From Triangularia verruculosa (Eukaryota; Ascomycota; Sordariomycetes; Sordariales; Podosporaceae): DNA of 64,000 bases. Both the position numbers and the translations under genes were made by a program. Location: contig MU863984.1 of NCBI GenBank assembly GCA_033296885.1, forward strand, positions 1-64,000, written 5' to 3'. Positions 46,950 to 58,531 of the stretch are shown piece by piece (within the stretch, counting starts at the first letter, position 1; each line of letters opens with the position of its first letter). Under the pieces are notes generated by a model. It had not been told where the DNA came from. It ran no database searches and saw nothing but the letters and a program-made list of their open reading frames with translations.

Positions 46950-48560
46950 GTTAGGGCTTAAGGGTCTAACAATGATACGGCAAATATACGAAATTCCCCC
47001 TTAGCCTGTTAAGGGCGTTTTGCCCCGTTATAGCCTCGGGCGAGTGATATAAAGTACGTTAGTGGAATTACTTTATATCGAAAGAATATTATATATATTA
47101 GATAATTATATTTAAGGATATATTTCTTAATATATACCTATTTTATACTCTTATATTACAACCTCCCTTTAGATCGATAGATAATAGACTAATATATTTT
47201 TATCAAATCGTACCCGCTTTTTACTATTATATAACTTCGGTGTTTTAGGGGAGATTATGGGACGACGACGGATCCATTCGTTCTGTAAATTTCTCTACCT
47301 TTCTACATCCGGCCCTCCAATATAATTAAACGTTTTTACGGCTTTCTTTCCGTTGGGATTATTAAATAGCGCGACCTTCTAAATGTAGATTAGCTGATAT
47401 ATCTTAGTAGGGGACGATATAGAGGGGGGATTTAGGGGGTTGTAACGATATCCTTTGTATTTCTAAATATATTTCTATCTAGGGTTTTCGGTCTATTTAC
47501 TATAGGCCCGACGACGAAATTTCGATTTAGGTTAAGATATATAATAAGTATCGACGTAAATATAGTCGATAGTATATAATATATAAGAAGAGTGACGTAA
47601 ATCTATTATAATAATATATTATAGAAATATAGTACTATAAAATATATAGGCTTATAATATATATTCTTTATAGATTATAAATAAATATTTTAAATATAAG
47701 AAATTAACTGTATTTAAAAATAATAGGTATTTAAGGGTGTAATGTTTTATAGATGAACTATTTAGGATATAATTTCTACGTTTAACTTACTGATAAATCC
47801 CGTTTACTATCCTTTACCTAATTATAGAAAGTAATAATATAGTGATTAAATTAATAGTTTTACGGGTATAAAAGCTTTTCTAGGATATTTCTATGCAAAC
47901 CGTTACAGCTGGAGTCTTCTAGACTATTCCGCTATTTTAAGTCTTCGTAATTAGCGTTATCCGCCAATTATAAGTTAAAGTCTCTATAATCCTCTATACT
48001 CTAGTTTTTATAAAACGCTTAGGATTATATTTACCCTTTATTATATATAGTTATCTATATTCTCTATATCGTATATTTCTAATATATTTAATCCTAGCCG
48101 ATAAATGCGTTAACGATAGTTACTACTTAAACTATTTTTAATTAAGATTTAATTATACGTATTAGGATAATAATTTCTTTTATTTTAACTTAAGAGATAT
48201 TAATGTCGCGGAGAGATAGTTATTAAATATTTTAAAATGGAGGGTTTTAATTCTAGAAAGTAAGATTGCAGTAGGGTTTACCTGTCTCCGGAATCCTGGA
48301 TCTTAAAATTAATAATTAACGTAAGATAAATTTTATTTTTAAAAGCAGATTAATACTTAGATATTATTTTTAAAAAGGTTATTTTTAATGTGTGGTAGAA
48401 ACTTAAAATAAATTTTGAAATCCGAAATTAAATTTTAATACTATATACCCGAAATAAAACTAATCCTAAAAGGTATAAATCCGCTGTAAAATCCTCTTTA
48501 ATATAACTATACCTCCCTTTAAAACTTCTTAACTACTAAGATAACGAGTAATACTATTAG
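46950..48560. repeat. AT-rich RIP-degraded repeat block
   Basis: Same texture as the first 4 kb: TA-rich, stops everywhere. A less degraded patch at about 47240-47450 might hold mutated transposase sequence, but no motif is readable. Confidence 0.6.
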
Positions 48561-48579
48561 TTTAATATAGGAAGATAAT

Positions 48580-49567
48580 GTGGAGATGCGCGACGCTACT
48601 TCTCCACCATCTCCTCAAATCTTACCTATATCTCAACAACGCTCTGACGTTAATATTATCTTAAATAGGATTTATGATCCCAATGCAAGAATGTTTATAT
48701 CAAATCACCTGTCACAGATTCGCGACTTTTGGTATGAACTCAAGACTACCACGTCGCTTCCATTGTACACTAAATGTGGCGACCCACGCTGGAGACGCTG
48801 CTTCCAATATCTTGACCGTATTGCGGAAAGCGATATTCCGATCTATTTACGGCTAGCCTACGTTGAACTTATATCTATTTTGGATGCCCTTAAACGAAGT
48901 ATTTAGAAGAAGCGTAGAATGGGACTGCTCAAGTCGTCTATTGGACGGAGGAATGCGGTAGTGGCAATATATATCTACGTTCAAACCCAGGAAATCAAGA
49001 TAGAACGCAATGCCGTTAGAAGGCAACTTAATAACCGCGTGTCCATAGGTAAGCGTTGGTCTAGGCTTTGCGGTAATGTACCATTGTTGTTACTTTTCTA
49101 TTCCACAGACGCAGAACGTACAATGTAAGTAATGAGCAACATCTCGCTTCAAGAGGAAGATATTAACGCAAACAGCGGAAACTTCTGTGTAAGAAACAAT
49201 GTACTTAATCAGATATGTAGAAAGGCAAAAGACTTATATCCGGCTGACCTATTAAAGACGCTGCACGATGTGATGGAAATACCTGAGTAGATTTTTATGT
49301 CCTTGGCATTTGGTCTCAATCTTCAATAGGATAGCATAAATAATCGTGTTTCAAATAATTACAACGTTTGTTTCCAGGAAGTGAAAATGGTCAAAGTATG
49401 AAAGATACCTATTTAAACATAGGAAAGATTGTGAAACGTCTGAACTGCTGACAGAGGAAATATACAATTGGTGTCAAAATGATGAAATAAGTAACGCAAC
49501 AAGAGCTAAAAGGGTGAAAGAACTGAAAAAGGCGAAAAGGCGAAAGCGCGAAATCGCGAAGAGCTAA
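48580..49567 (+). pseudogene. RIP-damaged unknown gene, about three exons
   Basis: ATG 48580; MFISNHLSQIRDFWYELKTT, WRRCFQYLDRIAESDIPIYL, then TAG 48904-48906 and in the same frame MGLLKSSIGRRNAVVAIYIY up to donor GTAAGC near 49049. After a 59-bp intron (acceptor CACAG near 49107) come a TAA, VMSNISLQEEDINANSGNFC, AKDLYPADLLKTLHDVMEIP, TAG and a further stop. A last exon in another phase reads CETSELLTEEIYNWCQN and ends in a Lys/Arg-rich tail at TAA 49567. Helical, no domain recognised. Confidence 0.5.
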
Positions 49568-50305
49568 AGGGCCAAAAGGGCCAAAGGAGCCAAAGGGCCG
49601 AAAGAAGCGAAGGGGAAAAGACCTTCTTCTACCCGGTCGCAGCGAGATGTAATTAAGAAAAAGCGATAGTCGTGGTATACCCGATAGGTTGTGTGGGTAT
49701 TTGGAAAATTAAAATGGACATTCCCAGCCCCTTTTGGGCTTATGTGTCTCTCAGACGGACGGAGGGAGACCTGGACGCAACCAAGACCTCTTCCGCATTG
49801 GACCCACACTGATAGGTGCGCCAAGGATCTATCCCCCCATGGCCTGAGTATTTTTGGCTACATCGCCGCGGACCTATCCGGTGATTGACATTCAGTCCTC
49901 GATGCTGTGAGCGCTGCGCTCCAATTAAGCGCCAAGCGCGCAATCACCGCAGACACAAGGTCCCGGATCCCGAAACTGCTACGCCGTAGCAAATGCCTGA
50001 AATTTCTTTAAGCCACCAGTCCACTTACGGTATCTTGGGTCGGGGTTCCCGCTTCATAATTTTGTTGTGTAAATCTGGCAAGCTGCGAGTGGCCATGTAG
50101 GTACTCTCGGGTAGACTGATAGGTTACGGTATGTCAGGTACAACAACACGAGGGTGACAAGGTGGGATCGGTCGTTGGCAAGGGTTTGTGAAAAACAGGC
50201 ACTTATATTACAAACAACAGAGACAAGGAAAAGCTCATCGAGCTAGAGACAGTGCTTCCCCCACAGTGTTCCTTCTTGAATCCAGAACATCTACGTAGGG
50301 CCAAA
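49568..50305. other. Intergenic with purine-rich low complexity
   Basis: Begins with GGGCCAAAAGGGCCAAAGGAGCC-like low complexity (49568-49615). No supportable gene. Confidence 0.45.
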
Positions 50306-52575
50306 TCAATTCTCCTTTTCATCAAATGACTCCGCAATCGTACTCTGCACATTAGAGAAATCGTCTTCAAGCCCTCGTGAGACCCCATTCTCAACGATTC
50401 TGGGAGGGTACCATAGGGACATAATGTAGTCCCCTGGCATCGTAACCCCGTTAGTATTCTGGAAAGTAAGTTAAGCTATAACCAAAAAGTCAGCAAAGTT
50501 AATAAGACGTTATGACTATTACTGCTTACCGGATCTATCAACAGCGGCAATCTATTCGAGAAGCTGTTTCTAATTCAAGACCGGCTTTCCATCTATACTT
50601 AGCAAGTAGCATAGGCAGGGGATGAGCCATGAGTCGGCGGGCGAGCCTTTCGCGATGCCGGCGACATAAAGTCCGCGAGGGACTTCGGACCTAAGGATAG
50701 TTTGGTTATAGGGTATGTCTTGTATATACAAACCACACCATTGAACTATCCACGTGCGTTGAAGAGTGGACGCTTCTAGCGTCCTCAACTCAGCTTCATA
50801 AGGCTTTCCATCACGAATGAAGGTCACCTGGACGATGTCGGACATGAAACGTTGGAACGGACTTGCCGTTGGCCGCCACCACAATATCGCCGATCTTCAG
50901 CCCGCACTTTGCCTCTGCAGCCTTGACTTTCAGGAATCTGCCAACCCCGAACTGCCCTTTCACCTGCCACGCTCCTAGGGGGCCAACATCGCTGACCGCA
51001 ACAGTTTCCCAGAACACTGGCAGCACCCGTGAGCCTTTCCTGAAAAGATTCACGATGTTGGCGGCCGTTATAGTGCACCCGTTAGGGAAACCTACCGCAA
51101 TAACAGCGGTTCGAGACAAATTCCGAATCAGAACTTCAAATCCAAAGTAGTCCCAGTCGACCACATTAACAAACCCAAGTGTAGAAGCAGCCTAAGCCAG
51201 ATCGCATATGCGCTCGATCCGACCCAGGGACCATCCATTATTGTCGGTTCTGTTCGCCCACATGTACGATACTTCTGAACTCGGCTTGCTGATCCTCGGA
51301 GCTATGAGACCAGGGAGATCCTCTGCCGGGAAGGTTATCATAGATAGCCCGTACGGATGCACCATGCTAACGACGCCCAATGCACTCGCCTCATTGTAAG
51401 TGAATAATGCATAGTAGCCTGTCATAGGTGCTGTAATGGCTGGCACGACAGCAACGCCTCGTTTGAGAACGAAGCCCGTAGTGGGAGGGTCGAGCAGTTC
51501 GGGACATCTCCCTTGAAAAGGCGCAAAGCACTGGACTTTCACCCTGACGTTAGATGGTCGAAACGACCTGAGTCGTTCGTTGATCATGCGGATTTTGGAG
51601 AGCTGGTGGGTTTCGGTGCGGGGCCACATATTAAAGCTCTCGTTGTGAACGGTCATCAATCCTGTTGACGTATCGAACTCCCCAGTGGAGAAAAACACTG
51701 TCGGACCAAGATCTGTACAATGATGGTGGTCCGACGACTTCGTATCAGTGTAAAGCCGCGATGTAAAGACGAGCTTGGTGCCCCCAGCCGTTATCATCTT
51801 CTGTACGTCTTCGATAGACTTCACAGCTTGGCCGTTTACTTCGACGATATAGCGGTCCGTGTACAGCATTGGGATGGTGGAAGACGAAACTTGAAGGCTT
51901 GGGAATGGGCAATGGCGACCTTTAGGTCCTGGTGGAAGGAATCCCATTGGGCGCTCTGCTATATCCAGAAGCCCCTCGTTGATGCTGAGGTGTTTGTTGA
52001 GTTTGCGGCGAGAGGGAGGTAAAAGGGGAATCGACACCTCAACCGAACTATTGTTTCGCATGACGTTCAGACTAACGGTGTCGGAGCCTCCTGCGAGGGA
52101 CTCGTTGTAGGTGTCGAAAAAGCTCGTGATTGCTTCATCAACCGTTATTAAGATGTCGCCCTCGTGGATGTTGCATGCTGCAAGAACCGTTTCTGCAACG
52201 AGAACACGGTCGTGTTGACAGAGCTTGGGATAGCGTCTTTGGCGCACAGGGGTCATTTGCAGCTTCCAGATTACACCGATGTCCGGCCTTCCACCCCACT
52301 GTCGCATGATCTCGAAAGCGTTGGCCGAGACGACCAAATCCGGGCCGATGAAAAGGCCCACGCAATGCATATCTTCGGTAATCACCGGAGCGCCCAGAGG
52401 AATGTCATCAAACGACGCTGTCAGTTTGAAGCACGTCATGTTGTAACCTGCGCACTGCCCGCCAACTAGCGGGAGAGTCTGGTCTGATTTGGCGATGTAC
52501 GTCGTATTAACTTGTCTGTTGCCCTGGTTTGCAGACGATCTACGGTAATTATTCCTGACTGCACTGCCGATGACC
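50306..52575 (-). pseudogene. Nma111/HtrA-like PDZ-protease relative, N-terminus missing, two breaks
   Basis: Minus-strand frame collinear with the C-terminal two-thirds of the fungal nuclear HtrA-type protease Nma111: first PDZ region (EGDILITVDEAITSF), second (YIVEVNGQAVKSIEDVQKMI), the degenerate protease repeat (ALGVVSMVHPYGLSMITF), then CGLKIGDIVVAANGKSV and a last PDZ with GIAKGSPAD. Breaks: TAG at about 51194-51192 before AASTLGFVNV, a one-base shift near 50850, and TAGs near 50567 and 50552 before a final intron. The tail exon ends at TGA 50308-50306. Where the family has a GSSGSP catalytic serine this copy reads PLGAPV. The true protease domain lies upstream and is not found. A divergent paralogue, not the housekeeping gene. 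Confidence 0.6.
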
Positions 52576-52989
52576 CACCTGTGTCGGAAGCAGAGGACGG
52601 GGTTTCGGTGGCACCGCTGCAGTCGTGGGTCACAGTGATCAAGAGGCGCTGATAGGGAGTGGAGCGTGTATTTTTTAGACTGGATGGAAGAGTGTGAGAC
52701 CTCAAAACCAGGTTGTCAGGGACCACAACCCAACTTTAATCCTTCTTCGTGCAGCAACTTCCAAGCCTTTAGGACTCGCTGCATACCATGATCCTCTTGT
52801 CGGCATGCCGGAGCTCGGCCTTGCCTAACATGTGATTTGACTAAGGGAGAAGAGCTAAACGGCAGATAAGTCCGGCCGCCCGGCTCCTACATAGAAACCC
52901 CTCCTACTCCCGTCAGTGCCCATCCATCCTTCCCGAGTGCACCCCCCACGTCTCACTTTCCGCTAACCTCCATTTCCTCCCCCTCTTTC

Positions 52990-53937
52990 TCACCACACCA
53001 CCTCTCCACCTCGCCCACCATATGTCGTTCCCGGCCGCGGCCCAACACGCCCGTGCCGAGAACACACCTTAGGTAGCTGAGCTCCCAGGGTAGACAGCCC
53101 CTCGTCACCCCTCTGCTCGTTATGGGTCGTTGTGCCGGAAGGCGGCAAATCCGTCCTCTTTCGTACCCGTAAACCATTTACAATGACAGGGCCCGGGACG
53201 AGACGTTCCAATTTTGCCTCCTGTGCCTGCTTTTCCCGTTCCTTAATCTCGCTCTTTAAGCCCTCCAATTCATGCTCATTCGTTATATCACTAGGAAGAG
53301 GGTAGGAAAACTCAAAGTCGATAGCAACGATCCTCTGATCAACACGTAGAAAGTTGTGGAGCTTTGGATCCCCATGAACAACCCCTTTTTCCGTAAGTAG
53401 GTTATATATATCCTCGAGTTCCCTAAGAAGGCGAGGATTCCCTAGCTCTTCAGTTGGAAGATTGTATAGCGACACTCCTTCGACGTTTTCCAGGAGGATA
53501 GCAGGAGTAGGTCGCTTACTGATCTGGTATCTCTGCGCGTGGGGGTCGTTGACGGTTACTTCACCAAACAAACGCGGGATGTGGGTGCCCTGGAGGGATC
53601 GAAGATGCAGGTATGTGTCGATTTCGTTTTCGTAGCTATCAGCCTTGGTGGGGTTTCGCTCCTTTAGAATGACAGTTGTCGGCAAGAACCACTCTGGCAG
53701 CAATCGCTGTAGCCAGCGGACGAGCTGCGGCATCCAAAATAATAGCCAGCTAGTAATTGGATTCGGCGGGACATCTAAGAGAAAGACATTCCGATTCCCG
53801 TAGATTCGTTTTGCAGGTGCTTGAAAACGTCGGAAGCCAAACTGTATATCCTATAGAACTACGATTAATAATAGTAAATATTAGTATTTAGAAGTTAGAG
53901 TATATACCTTGATCCCGCAGTCTTCATCGTCTTCCAT
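52990..53937 (-). CDS. Protein-kinase-like protein, copy 2 of the kinase + D...ExK module
   Basis: Exon 1 53937-53908 (MEDDEDCGIK), intron 53907-53851 (GTATATACTCTAAC...CTATAG), exon 2 53850-52990; 287 codons in exon 2, in phase and open. Motifs: EWFLPTTVILKERN (lysine), LQGTHIPRLFGE, PAILLENVEGVSLY (hinge), VVHGDPKLHNFL (catalytic loop) and VAIDFE for DFG. C-terminal half after about residue 190 is charged, then low complexity. Paralogous to 13679-14484 including the short acidic first exon. The D...ExK partner starts about 160 bp upstream on the same strand. Kinase activity plausible; target unknown. Confidence 0.78.
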
Positions 53938-54099
53938 CTTGAAGTAAGTGACGGGGTAGAGTGATGGAGTAGAATGGTTAGAACGCAGGAAAATTAAGCG
54001 AGGTGGAATTGGCTTAAGGTTTTTATAAAAAAAGGAAGGTAACACAAGTAAACGAGTGGGATCCACTTTTCTAGGCACCAAAACTAAATTAGGCGGAAA

Positions 54100-54838
54100 C
54101 TACAGATGCCAAAACCCGAGGCCGATAGTATCCCAGACCCGCTGCCCATCCCCGTCAACCCAGTACCATGCGCCGGACTGATCAAGTAGCCGTATGTAAC
54201 TATTAGGATGCGCTTCGTATTTACTATTCCCATCAACCCAATAAGGAATTCCTGAATACCATCTGAATCTACGATAATAACCATCCAAGATCACTTCCAG
54301 GGGCTCGGCAGCTTGCATTCTCCGAATCTGATAGGTCAGCGTCCGGAAGAGGCCATAGCGCAATGTTGCCCAGTCGCTTGTGAAAAAAAGGGCAGTAACT
54401 TCGCAGTTTTGGTCCCGGATATTCCGAGCTACCTCAGCATAAAATATAAGGATCATAAGGTACTAGCCGTCAAATACTATTCCAGTAAAGCATTTATATT
54501 TATAATAATATCTATATTATTATACCTATTAATAAGCAATTATCATTATAGGGCTATTATACTTACCTTATTAACTCCTTTCCTAGCCAGATCCGATTAC
54601 CATTCATTCCAACCACTCCCGTCCACCTATCAACATCGATTATCCCATACTTTTTAAGTTCCCCTATCACAAGGCAATGCTCTCCACATCCCCAAGTAAA
54701 GTCAATAGTCTAGTTAACGTCGGTTGGGCCAAAAGGTCCTGATTCTAACCGTAAGGCGATGGCTAATGGGAGGGCGAGCTGGATAGATTCTGCGACTTTA
54801 GTGTAGAATATCCTGACACTATCCCACTTTTGGCGTCA
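54100..54838 (-). pseudogene. PD-(D/E)XK-nuclease-like protein, copy 2, truncated and broken
   Basis: Paralogue of 14851-15927. The frame enters at about 54838 without a start, gives GPFGPTDVN, TAG (54712-54710), then TIDF (Asp), CLVIGELKKYGII (Glu-x-Lys), donor GTAAGT near 54609, acceptor near 54516, YKYKCFTGIVFDG, TAG (54465-54463), YLMILIFYAEVARN, and ends AWYWVDGDGQRVWDT...FWHL at 54100. Asp, ExK, intron phase, VFD strand and the C-terminal W-VD-DG motif all match copy 1. The N-terminal half is lost at a breakpoint near 54.84 kb, where an ankyrin gene fragment begins. Dead copy; function inferred. Confidence 0.6.
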
Positions 54839-54841
54839 TGT

Positions 54842-55717
54842 CATAACGTCGAGACCATCAACCGCCAGCGGGCTGGCTTACAGGAGGATGAGGAGGAATT
54901 GTTCATTGAATCCTTCATCCAGAAAGGTGCCAATCCAACTGCTCTGGACAATACCGGCCGCAATGCGCTGCATATCCTCCTTCAAGGCAGGCCATTCTCA
55001 TACAACATGGTGAAGCTGAGGCCGTTCCAAGTACTGGTGAGGGAGATGTGCAGGGGCAATCCAAGCCTCATCAACCAACTAGACCCAATCAAGGCGCGAA
55101 CGCCTCTTCACCTGGCCCTCCAAGCCGTCGCCATGCCTAATTCCGGACCGGTCAAAAGCTGGGAAGAGATCATTGATGTTTTGCTTTCTGCCGGGGCCAA
55201 TACTTCAAAGGTTGATGGCGCCGGCAACACTTGTCTCCACCTCTTGGCTCCAGGGCTGGACCGGTGTGCCGCTTATCGCGCACTCTTCCAGCGGTTTTTG
55301 AACATGGGGTTGGATGTCAACGAAGCCAACATCAAAGGCGAGACTCCTGCTTTTCATTATCTTGGAAACAAGTCGGATCGGAGGAAGAAGGCGTGGGAAT
55401 GGCTGGTGGATCGTGGTGCTGATCCTGCGGCGAAGGATAGTACGGGTAGGGGCCTGCTGCATGTTGTTGCTGAGAACGAGAAGGATGTTGTTCTCTTTGC
55501 CAAGCTCGTCGAGAAATGGGGTCCCGATCCTATGGCGGTGGAAAATGAGCGGATGATGAGCAGTCTCGACGTGGCTGCGGCTTGCTCGAACTCGGCTGTC
55601 ATATCTTTGTTTGAGAGGGGGGAGGGTGGTGGAATGGTGGACAAGGCGGTCGCGGTGGCAGACAATTTCAGAAAGTATGAGTATGTCAATTACAATTGGG
55701 ACAAGGATGAGGATTAG
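54842..55717 (+). pseudogene. Ankyrin-repeat protein, 5'-truncated
   Basis: Open frame with several ankyrin repeats: GANPTALDNTGRNALHILLQ, ARTPLHLALQA, LLSAGANTSKVDGAGNTCLH, GLDVNEANIKGETPAFHYLG, GADPAAKDSTGRGLLHVVAE. Ends EYVNYNWDKDED at 55717. No ATG precedes the first repeat; the frame is open upstream only into bases that belong to the opposite-strand D...ExK copy, and the first ATG (near 55009) would cut into a repeat. So this is most simply the 3' part of a larger ankyrin gene joined at a breakpoint. Codon use is normal and there is no RIP damage. Confidence 0.65.
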
Positions 55718-55941
55718 TGAGTGTGGCTGAAGACTGGAGGACGCACTATATGCTTTTTGCTGCTGGCTTTTGTCTGCTGTTTGGTATGAGTCAACAATAA
55801 AAAGATCCTCAAAATTGTCTTTTTGATCTACAGGAATAGAGATTACGGATACAGTCATGCTGATCTTGCATCATTTGCAGGTATATTAAAGCTGCCATAA
55901 TTCTACTAATCGTGGGGATCCAAATCTACATCCGCAGGTAC

Positions 55942-57071
55942 TCAGAACCCATGCTTTCTGAGGAATTTGACGGTATCTACCATCAGCTGCTCCGCCGTAT
56001 GATGGTACAAGATCAGATGTCCAGTATCCGGGTAGACCTTGACATCGTATCCTGTCGCCTCGGGAAACTTTCGGTACAGATCCCAGGGCTGATGCTTGCA
56101 GTATTGCCCGCCGCAGAATGTCGAGTCCTCTGATAAGCACCGTTAGCATGATCCCCAATAATTCATGTATTTTATGGAGCAAACTCACGGTCTCCAATGC
56201 CCAAAAATACAGGCCCTTTATACTCTGGCGCGTCAACGAGATGGTACGTGAACGTGATGGCAGCTCCCAAGCTGTCGAAATCCCTGGTCAGCCAGTCATA
56301 CTCGACAATATCCTCCTCGTACGTCCCAGCAAAGCAGGCGGATTTTCTCCCCTCCCTGTTTGCCTGTGTTTGGTAGTACGGCTCCAGGTGTCCCCATTTT
56401 TCCGGGTCGATCTGCTGTGCCGGCCCCTGCAAACCGGCCAAGAAGGCAGGATAGATCCAGGTCGCGTCCCAAGAGATACCGTGCAACACCACGGCGTCTG
56501 CATCTTCCGGGTACTGCAGGGCCAGAGAGTTGGCAACAATGGCGCCGATGCTGAATCCCACCAGAGCGACTTTGTCCCACTGTCGGTTGCCAACCACGGT
56601 TGTTTCTTTCAGCTGCCGGATGACCGAGTGAGCTGTCTCGACATAAACTTGCGTCTGAGACTCGAGCAACCCATCAGGGAAGGTACTGTTCCCATTGCCC
56701 GGGAGGTCAATGGAGAGGGTTGGGTAGCCTTCGACCTGTGTCATACGCCGCACCCAGGAATACGACTCGGGCTTGTAGGCTGCGTCCCACATGTTCTTGT
56801 TGAAGGTCGCGCCATGGATCAGAAGCTGGAGAGTATCTGATGGGACGGCTGATGAGGCGGGCTCGCAGTAGCGTGCCGAAATGTTGTAGGTGTTGGTTAC
56901 GAGGACTTGGCGGGTCGCGAGGGCGTAGAGGACCTCGGCTGAGTAGGCTGAGTTCTCAAAGTCGTGGTGGGGTACGGTAGAGACCACTGGAACGCTGAGA
57001 CTGAGGTCGTGACATGTCGGTTGTTGGAGGGAGCGGATGGCCGAAGCCAACATCAGAGGGGTGCGACGCAT
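55942..57071 (-). CDS. Alpha/beta-hydrolase, probably secreted
   Basis: Exon 1 57071-56189, intron 56188-56130 (GTGAGT...GCTAAC...CAG), exon 2 56129-55942; 356 residues. Nucleophile elbow GFSIGA (Ser174), oxyanion-type LLIHGATF near 85, DLPGNGNS near 122, late acid region in GIGDQ..., and catalytic His in DTGHLILYHH near the end. A weak hydrophobic N-terminus (PLMLASAIRSL) may be a signal peptide, and NIS/NST sites fit secretion. The family includes fungal secreted esterases and lipase-like hydrolases of unknown substrate. Intact, in normal-composition DNA. Confidence 0.85.
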
Positions 57072-57858
57072 CGCTGGTGGAGGCTGGGCGAAAGACGACT
57101 CAGGTGTTCAGGGGTAAAAGTGGACAGAAGTGGTTCGCCCTCAGGGTTAGGGTACCGGGGGTGAAGAATCTGGAATGTCAACAAGATGGATTCGGTCATA
57201 TTGTCGGCGGTTTCTGGGTGTTTACGGCATGGGTTTAATACGAGTTTGCGTTCTTCCTTCCGCTATGGGTGGGCCATTTCGAGATTCATGCCGCCATGCT
57301 GACATTGGACCGGAATACCGTCGTGTTCTGCTCTGGATCAGCGCGTTCCCTTGTCCGGGGATAGCAGGACCCTGCAGCGGCCTTTAAGGGACCCGACACT
57401 CTGGGTCAGGGTAAGTCCGAAATTCCTAGGCGGCAAATTTTTGATGTCATGTTGCATATCTGAGTCCGCCGATCCTGCAGGTCCCCCGTCCACCCGCCGT
57501 GCCGCGCAGCCACCCACCCCCATTGTCTCACCTACCAACATGTGGACTATCGTAGAAAGTGAGCGACCCATTCCATGAGAGTTTCTGGTTCAACGTGCAG
57601 GTATGCAGGGCAATGGTAGCTTCCCCTTGACGATCGTTGTCGGGCGAGTATGAGACTATTGTCAACATCCAGCCCAGTGAAAACTTTCAATCAATTGAGA
57701 AACAGGTCAAATATCACGTTCACGAATAGCAATGAGGCCAGTGACAACAAATGCATAAGAAATCTCAAATTATCTCGACTCTGGCTCGCATCACATGTCT
57801 ATCTTTGCTTTCTCTATGTGTACATAGAAAACAGAGACCACCAAACTCCCAACTTTGT
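57072..57858. other. Intergenic region between two minus-strand genes
   Basis: Promoter region of the hydrolase and 3' region of the small secreted gene. A GGGTCAGGGTAAGT-like stretch occurs, but no gene is called. Confidence 0.5.
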
Positions 57859-58531
57859 CTACAAATCGGCATGGGCCTGGTCGTCTTGTTCGACATTCTT
57901 AACGGCACCAATTTCCTCTACAACCTCATGCTCTGGAATCTTTCCATCCTTGAAGTAAAAATCGCTCACCATGGTGCCATCCGACCACCATGCAGTCTGC
58001 TTGCCCAGGGTACCAACGCTGAAGAATACATCTCCAGCGCCAACCCTGAGGCATTTCCCGCTGGGCACACGCAAATCCCCTGTCTGGCTGTTAGTATATT
58101 GCCAGTCTTGTATAGCCAGTGACATAGGTAAACATACCGATTCCCGCACTCATCAAGATCAAGCTCGGCTCCGGCGCCGGGTGGGAGGGCATGTAGCTGT
58201 CACCGTAGAAGATATACTGATATGCCTTGTCGAAGCCGTCCTCCCATTTCAACCGGAAGGAGTTGTCAATTTCGATATCGGTCAAATCCGGATCAACATT
58301 GTCGATGGACCAGCACTCGAGGATATTCTCCCACTCGCCGGTCGTGGCGTTCTTGGCCTGTGTCAACGCCGGCATAACCACTTTGCCGGGGTTGGAGGAC
58401 TTGGGGCAGCGAATCTGGCAGTCGTTCGACTCGAGACCGTAGCGGTCAAGCCGAGGGACGTGCCGGGTTCCGTGCGCGGCACCAGCCAAAAGGGGGAGGC
58501 AGGCAGCCACAACAGCCTTCATGTTGGCCAT
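57859..58531 (-). CDS. Small secreted protein of unknown function
   Basis: Exon 1 58531-58138, intron 58137-58080 (GTATGT...ACTAAC...ACAG), exon 2 58079-57859; 204 residues. Start taken at MANMKAVVAACLPLLAGAA because it opens a clear signal peptide (cleavage near AHG); an ATG 17 codons upstream would bury it. Mature part has four cysteines (DCQIRC, LECW, GKCLRV) and a C-terminal GAGDVFFSVGTLG, WWSDGTMVSDFYF, beta-rich as in cupin-like secreted proteins. The N-glycosylation site NAT supports export. Intact. Confidence 0.8.

Noticed and set aside
55205..55858. 217-codon minus-strand frame
   Set aside because: Shadow of the ankyrin-repeat frame, which shows clear repeat motifs on the plus strand.
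56118..56840. 240-codon plus-strand frame
   Set aside because: Complement of the alpha/beta-hydrolase exon with its GFSIGA elbow.
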